Positions 38,880 through 41,594 of a DNA stretch of 41,594 nucleotides are shown piece after piece; position 1 is the first letter of the stretch, and each line of letters starts with the position of its first letter. The stretch is taken from the NCBI GenBank assembly GCA_937892155.1, contig CALAUG010000025.1, positions 1-41,594 of the forward strand. Reading direction: 5' to 3'. This DNA is from an uncultured Bacteroidales bacterium (GTDB lineage: Bacteria > Bacteroidota > Bacteroidia > Bacteroidales > UBA1715). Position numbers and translations under genes: made by a program. The notes beneath the pieces were generated by a model, which was given only the letters and a program-made list of their open reading frames with translations, was not told the DNA's origin and searched no databases.

Positions 38880-40547
38880 CCAGCTGTCTTTCAACGTGCA
38901 AGCACGGTTAAATACCAAATGTTCTGGAGTAGAATCTTTATCCACGCAAAAATAGCCAAGACGTTCAAACTGCATTTTGTCAAGCACTTTGCTGTTTGCC
39001 AAATATGGTTCCAACTTACAGTTTTGAAGAACTTGTAATGAATTTGGATTCAAATTGTCTAAGAATGTCTTGCCTTCTTCAACTTCTTCTGGAGCTTCAA
39101 CAGCAAACAATCTGTCGAATAAACGAACTTCTGCATCAATTGCGTGTTCTGCCGAAACCCAGTGAATTGTACCTTTCACCTTACGTCCGTCAGGTGAATT
39201 GCCACCTTTAGAAGCAGGATCGTATGTACAACGGATTTCTGTGATATTTCCGTTTGCATCCTTTATAACTTCTTGACAAGTAACGAAATATGCATAACGC
39301 AAACGAACCTCTTGTCCTGGAGCAAGACGGAAATATTTCTTTGGCGGATTTTCCATAAAGTCATCTTGTTCAATGTAAATCTCGCGAGAGAATGGAATTT
39401 CGCGCGTTCCAGCGGTTTCGTCTTCCGGATTGTTCACGGCTGTCAAATATTCAACTTGTCCTTCTGGATAGTTTGTAATCACAACTTTCACAGGATGAAG
39501 AACAGCCATCATACGTGGAGCAACTTTGTTCAAATGCTCGCGAAGACAGAATTCCAAAACAGAATAATCAATCACATTGTCGCGTTTTGCAACACCAATT
39601 TTTTCACAGAAATTTCTGATTGCTTCTGGCGTATAACCACGACGACGGAAACCACAGATTGTTGGCATTCGTGGATCGTCCCAACCACTTACGTAATTTT
39701 CTTTTACCAATTGCAAAAGCTTACGTTTGCTCATAACGGTGTAGTTGATGTTCAAACGAGCAAATTCGTATTGATGCGATGGGAAAATTCCCAACTGTTG
39801 AATAAACCAATCGTACAAAGGACGGTGAATATCGAATTCCAACGTACAAATAGAGTGAGTAATGTTTTCTATTGAATCGCTTTCGCCGTGTGCAAAGTCG
39901 TACATTGGATAAATGTTCCATTTGTCGCCAGTTCTGTGGTGGTGCGCATGCAAAATACGGTACATAATAGGATCGCGGAATTGCATATTCTGATGTGCCA
40001 TATCAATCTTTGCACGAAGAACTTTTGAACCATCAGGGAACTCTCCAGCTTTCATTCTTTCGAACAAATCCAAATTTTCTTCCACACTTCTATCTCTCCA
40101 AGGACTTGGCGTTCCAGGAGTTTGAACCGTTCCACGATTTTTTCTAATTTCTTCCAAAGATTGGTCGTCAACGTATGCCAAACCTTTCTTTATCAAAACA
40201 ACAGCCCATTCGTAAAGTTGATCGAAATAGTCCGAAGCATAGTGAACACTTGCCCATTCAAAACCCAACCAACGAACGTCTTCCATAATGGAATCAACGT
40301 ATTCAGTGTCTTCTTTTACTGGATTTGTATCATCAAAACGAAGGTTTGTTTTTCCTCCATATTTTTTTGCCAAGCCAAAGTTCAAGCAAATAGACTTTGC
40401 GTGACCAATATGCAAGTAACCGTTTGGTTCCGGCGGGAAACGAGTCAAAATAGATTTATGTTTACCGCTCGCTAAATCATTCTCAATGATTTCTTCCAAG
40501 AAGTTAAGAGATTTCTTTTCTTCTTCTAAATTTGTATTGTCTGCCAT
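38862..40547 (-). CDS. glnS: glutaminyl-tRNA synthetase
   Basis: Class Ib synthetase that charges tRNA-Gln. The 561-residue protein shows LTRFPPEPNGYLHIGHAKSI (about 35-54) with the HIGH signature, LRFDDTNPVKEDTEYVDSI, and the VMSKRKLLQLV KMSKS-like loop. The two-part anticodon-binding beta-barrel occupies the last 200 residues (for example HPVKVVITNYPEG and FRLAPGQEVRLRYAYFV). I start at 40547 (MADNTNLEE); an in-frame ATG two codons earlier is possible. It is a single-gene unit converging on the DUF4832-like gene, ending before the shared terminator. Confidence 0.97.
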   Translation of the reverse strand: MADNTNLEEEKKSLNFLEEIIENDLASGKHKSILTRFPPEPNGYLHIGHAKSICLNFGLAKKYGGKTNLRFDDTNPVKEDTEYVDSIMEDVRWLGFEWASVHYASDYFDQLYEWAVVLIKKGLAYVDDQSLEEIRKNRGTVQTPGTPSPWRDRSVEENLDLFERMKAGEFPDGSKVLRAKIDMAHQNMQFRDPIMYRILHAHHHRTGDKWNIYPMYDFAHGESDSIENITHSICTLEFDIHRPLYDWFIQQLGIFPSHQYEFARLNINYTVMSKRKLLQLVKENYVSGWDDPRMPTICGFRRRGYTPEAIRNFCEKIGVAKRDNVIDYSVLEFCLREHLNKVAPRMMAVLHPVKVVITNYPEGQVEYLTAVNNPEDETAGTREIPFSREIYIEQDDFMENPPKKYFRLAPGQEVRLRYAYFVTCQEVIKDANGNITEIRCTYDPASKGGNSPDGRKVKGTIHWVSAEHAIDAEVRLFDRLFAVEAPEEVEEGKTFLDNLNPNSLQVLQNCKLEPYLANSKVLDKMQFERLGYFCVDKDSTPEHLVFNRACTLKDSWAKING

Positions 40548-40569
40548 ATACATTAAGTATTACGAAATG

Positions 40570-40577
40570 CAAAAATA
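40570..40577 (-). promoter_or_regulatory. -7 box of glnS
   Basis: TATTTTTG on the minus strand, an exact TAnnTTTG match, 22 bases upstream of the chosen glnS start. No clear -33 TTTG. Confidence 0.5.
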
Positions 40578-40723
40578 AAAATTTATGGGTTGATAGTGAA
40601 TCAGTTTGCGTTTTTTTCATCATTCATAATAATAAAACGTGTTCTTTTTTGTGTGGATTGATTTAGGTGTTGAAATATTGCTAAATAATAGAAAAATAGT
40701 TTCTTTGCAAAAAAAATGAGAAT

Positions 40724-41161
40724 ATGACAGGATTGATAGAACTGCAGGATATGGAATTTTATGCCTATCATGGGTGTTTTGACGCAGAGAAGAAGGTTGG
40801 TAACCATTTCGTGGTGAATTTATGGTTGGAGTATGATGCGTCCAAACCTGCAGAAACCGACAATATAAAAGATGCTTTAAATTATCAAACTGCTTATGAA
40901 GTGGTTGAAGCACAGATGAAAATCACATCTTCTTTATTAGAAAATGTATGTAAGAGAATTCTCGATGCGTTATTTGATACTTTCCCCGATATGTTGGTAA
41001 GTGCTCAGGTTGATATTTCAAAAATGGCTCCGCCTATTGGAGCAAAAATGAAAGCCGTAACGGTTACAATGCGTCGCGAAAAGGAAGAGGATGTGATAGA
41101 TGGTGATGAAAAAATGGAAGCAAGTTTTCAGACATCTTTGATATCTATGCCGACGTGCTAA
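40724..41161 (+). CDS. folB: dihydroneopterin aldolase
   Basis: FolB splits dihydroneopterin to 6-hydroxymethyl-dihydropterin in folate synthesis. The 145-residue protein has IELQDMEFYAYHGCFDAEKK (the YHG and downstream E of the family), VGNHFVVNLWLEYD, the substrate region ALNYQTAYEVV and LLENVCKRILDAL, and a C-terminal VDISKMAPPIGAKMKAVTVT with the conserved lysine/proline stretch. About 20 hydrophilic residues extend past the core. It is divergent from glnS and sits upstream of the rRNA operon. A weak -7-like box TTTCTTTG lies at 40700-40707. Confidence 0.93.
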   Translation: MTGLIELQDMEFYAYHGCFDAEKKVGNHFVVNLWLEYDASKPAETDNIKDALNYQTAYEVVEAQMKITSSLLENVCKRILDALFDTFPDMLVSAQVDISKMAPPIGAKMKAVTVTMRREKEEDVIDGDEKMEASFQTSLISMPTC

Positions 41162-41342
41162 AAACATCATTTTTATGTCAACAATCGAGAAATGCGCCTT
41201 TTTCAACCGATATTTCATTGTTTGTAGGGTTTAAAAGGTTGTTATTTTGAAGAAAAACGACAAGTTTTTTCGATGTTTTTCAATTCTATATCGTTGATTA
41301 TCAATGTTAATTGAAAAATATTTAAAAAAATGTTAAAAAAAT

Positions 41343-41373
41343 TTTGTCGGGTAAAAAATATTGTTCACATTTG
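41343..41373 (+). promoter_or_regulatory. rRNA operon promoter
   Basis: TTTG (41343-41346), exactly 19 bases, CACATTTG (41366-41373), preceded by A/T tracts. Spacing is ideal for the Bacteroidota sigma factor and the position, about 170 bases before 16S, fits a main rrn promoter. Confidence 0.7.
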
Positions 41374-41465
41374 CAACCCCGAAAGACAGGAACGGCACTC
41401 TTACGAGGAACGTGAGTTGGAAAGGGAAAAAAGAAGTACATTGATATAATGGGAAAGCAAAGCAC

Positions 41466-41483
41466 CTTACTAATATTAGTAAG
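41466..41483 (+). repeat. perfect 18-bp palindrome in the rRNA leader
   Basis: CTTACTAATATTAGTAAG is fully self-complementary. It could be a leader processing or anti-termination element or half of a longer stem flanking 16S. Confidence 0.6.
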
Positions 41484-41511
41484 AAATTTGGGTAGAGTTT
41501 TATTTTGAGCG

Positions 41512-41537
41512 TTTAATCTGCGAACAAAGAGATTAAA
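41512..41537 (+). repeat. 8-bp inverted repeat just before 16S
   Basis: TTTAATCT (41512-41519) and AGATTAAA (41530-41537) form a perfect stem with a 10-base loop, ending 13 bases before the predicted mature 16S 5' end. Confidence 0.55.
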
Positions 41538-41550
41538 TTAAAGATTTACT

Positions 41551-41594
41551 ACAACGAAGAGTTTGATCCTGGCTCAGGATGAACGCTAGCGGCA
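41551..41594 (+). rRNA. rrs: 16S ribosomal RNA (5' end only)
   Basis: AGAGTTTGATCCTGGCTCAG (from 41558), followed by GATGAACGCTAGCGGCA, is the universally conserved 16S start; AGAGTTTG corresponds to E. coli position 8, so the mature 5' end is near 41551. GATGAACGCTAGCGGCA is the form found in Bacteroidota. The rest of the operon lies beyond the window. Confidence 0.97.

Larger units (their letters stand above)
41162..41550 (+). promoter_or_regulatory. rRNA operon upstream region and leader
   Basis: No protein gene is visible. The stretch includes an AT-rich tract resembling an UP element (about 41305-41342), the rRNA promoter, and a leader of about 170 bases with two inverted repeats. G/C content is higher right after the promoter (CAACCCCGAAAGACAGGAAC), as often seen in rRNA leaders. 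Confidence 0.65.

Noticed and set aside
1..41594. CRISPR array, insertion sequence or tRNA gene
   Set aside because: I saw no regularly spaced repeats, no transposase-like frame and no convincing tRNA cloverleaf in any intergenic region.

Overview
The window looks like chromosomal DNA of a Bacteroidota bacterium, most likely a member of the Bacteroidales. The evidence is low GC, a recurring TAnnTTTG (-7) promoter box, sometimes paired with an upstream TTTG (-33), a GldD gliding/T9SS lipoprotein, a C10 peptidase ending in a type IX secretion sorting domain, the purH-mreBCD-mrdA-rodA order, and a 16S rRNA 5' end typical of the phylum. The species cannot be read from this sequence.

Region 1 (1-6802, minus strand) is a type I restriction-modification operon read in the order hsdR, two accessory genes (one DUF1828-like), hsdS, a ClpP/SppA-class serine protease-like gene, a 68-residue small protein and hsdM, which runs off the left edge. 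It follows leuS (6842-9454) with a 39-base gap. Region 2 (9455-10266) has no protein gene. It holds a strong candidate for a structured non-coding RNA (about 9832-10104) with its own -7 box and an intrinsic terminator, followed by three inverted repeats. Region 3 (10267-13679, plus strand) is a tight five-gene cluster: an anchored protein, a YidD-like protein with an extra membrane domain, an SPFH/Band-7 protein with a SHOCT tail, a four-helix membrane protein, and a zinc-ribbon/TPR-like protein. It resembles the envelope-stress gene set around Bacillus ydjGHI in composition and is one of two candidate undescribed systems.

Region 4 (13783-29763) is mostly conserved core genome: gtrA-like, kdsA, an M24 aminopeptidase, a LytS/LytTR-type two-component pair, a TolB-like propeller, a glucosaminidase with LysM domains, purH, the rod-shape operon mreB-mreC-mreD-mrdA-rodA, ssb with a clear terminator, gldD and galE. 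Region 5 (29764-36436) is the second candidate system. It has two GYF_2-domain membrane proteins (one with an extracytoplasmic transglutaminase-like C-H-D triad), a 1254-residue secreted C10 cysteine protease with four tandem C-terminal repeats and a T9SS tail, and a small lipoprotein whose gene overlaps the protease gene.

Region 6 (36437-41594) has a secreted DUF4832-like protein flanked by two diverged copies of the glnS 3' end (about 60 bp), a bidirectional terminator, glnS on the minus strand, folB, and the promoter, leader and first 44 bases of a 16S rRNA gene at the right edge.
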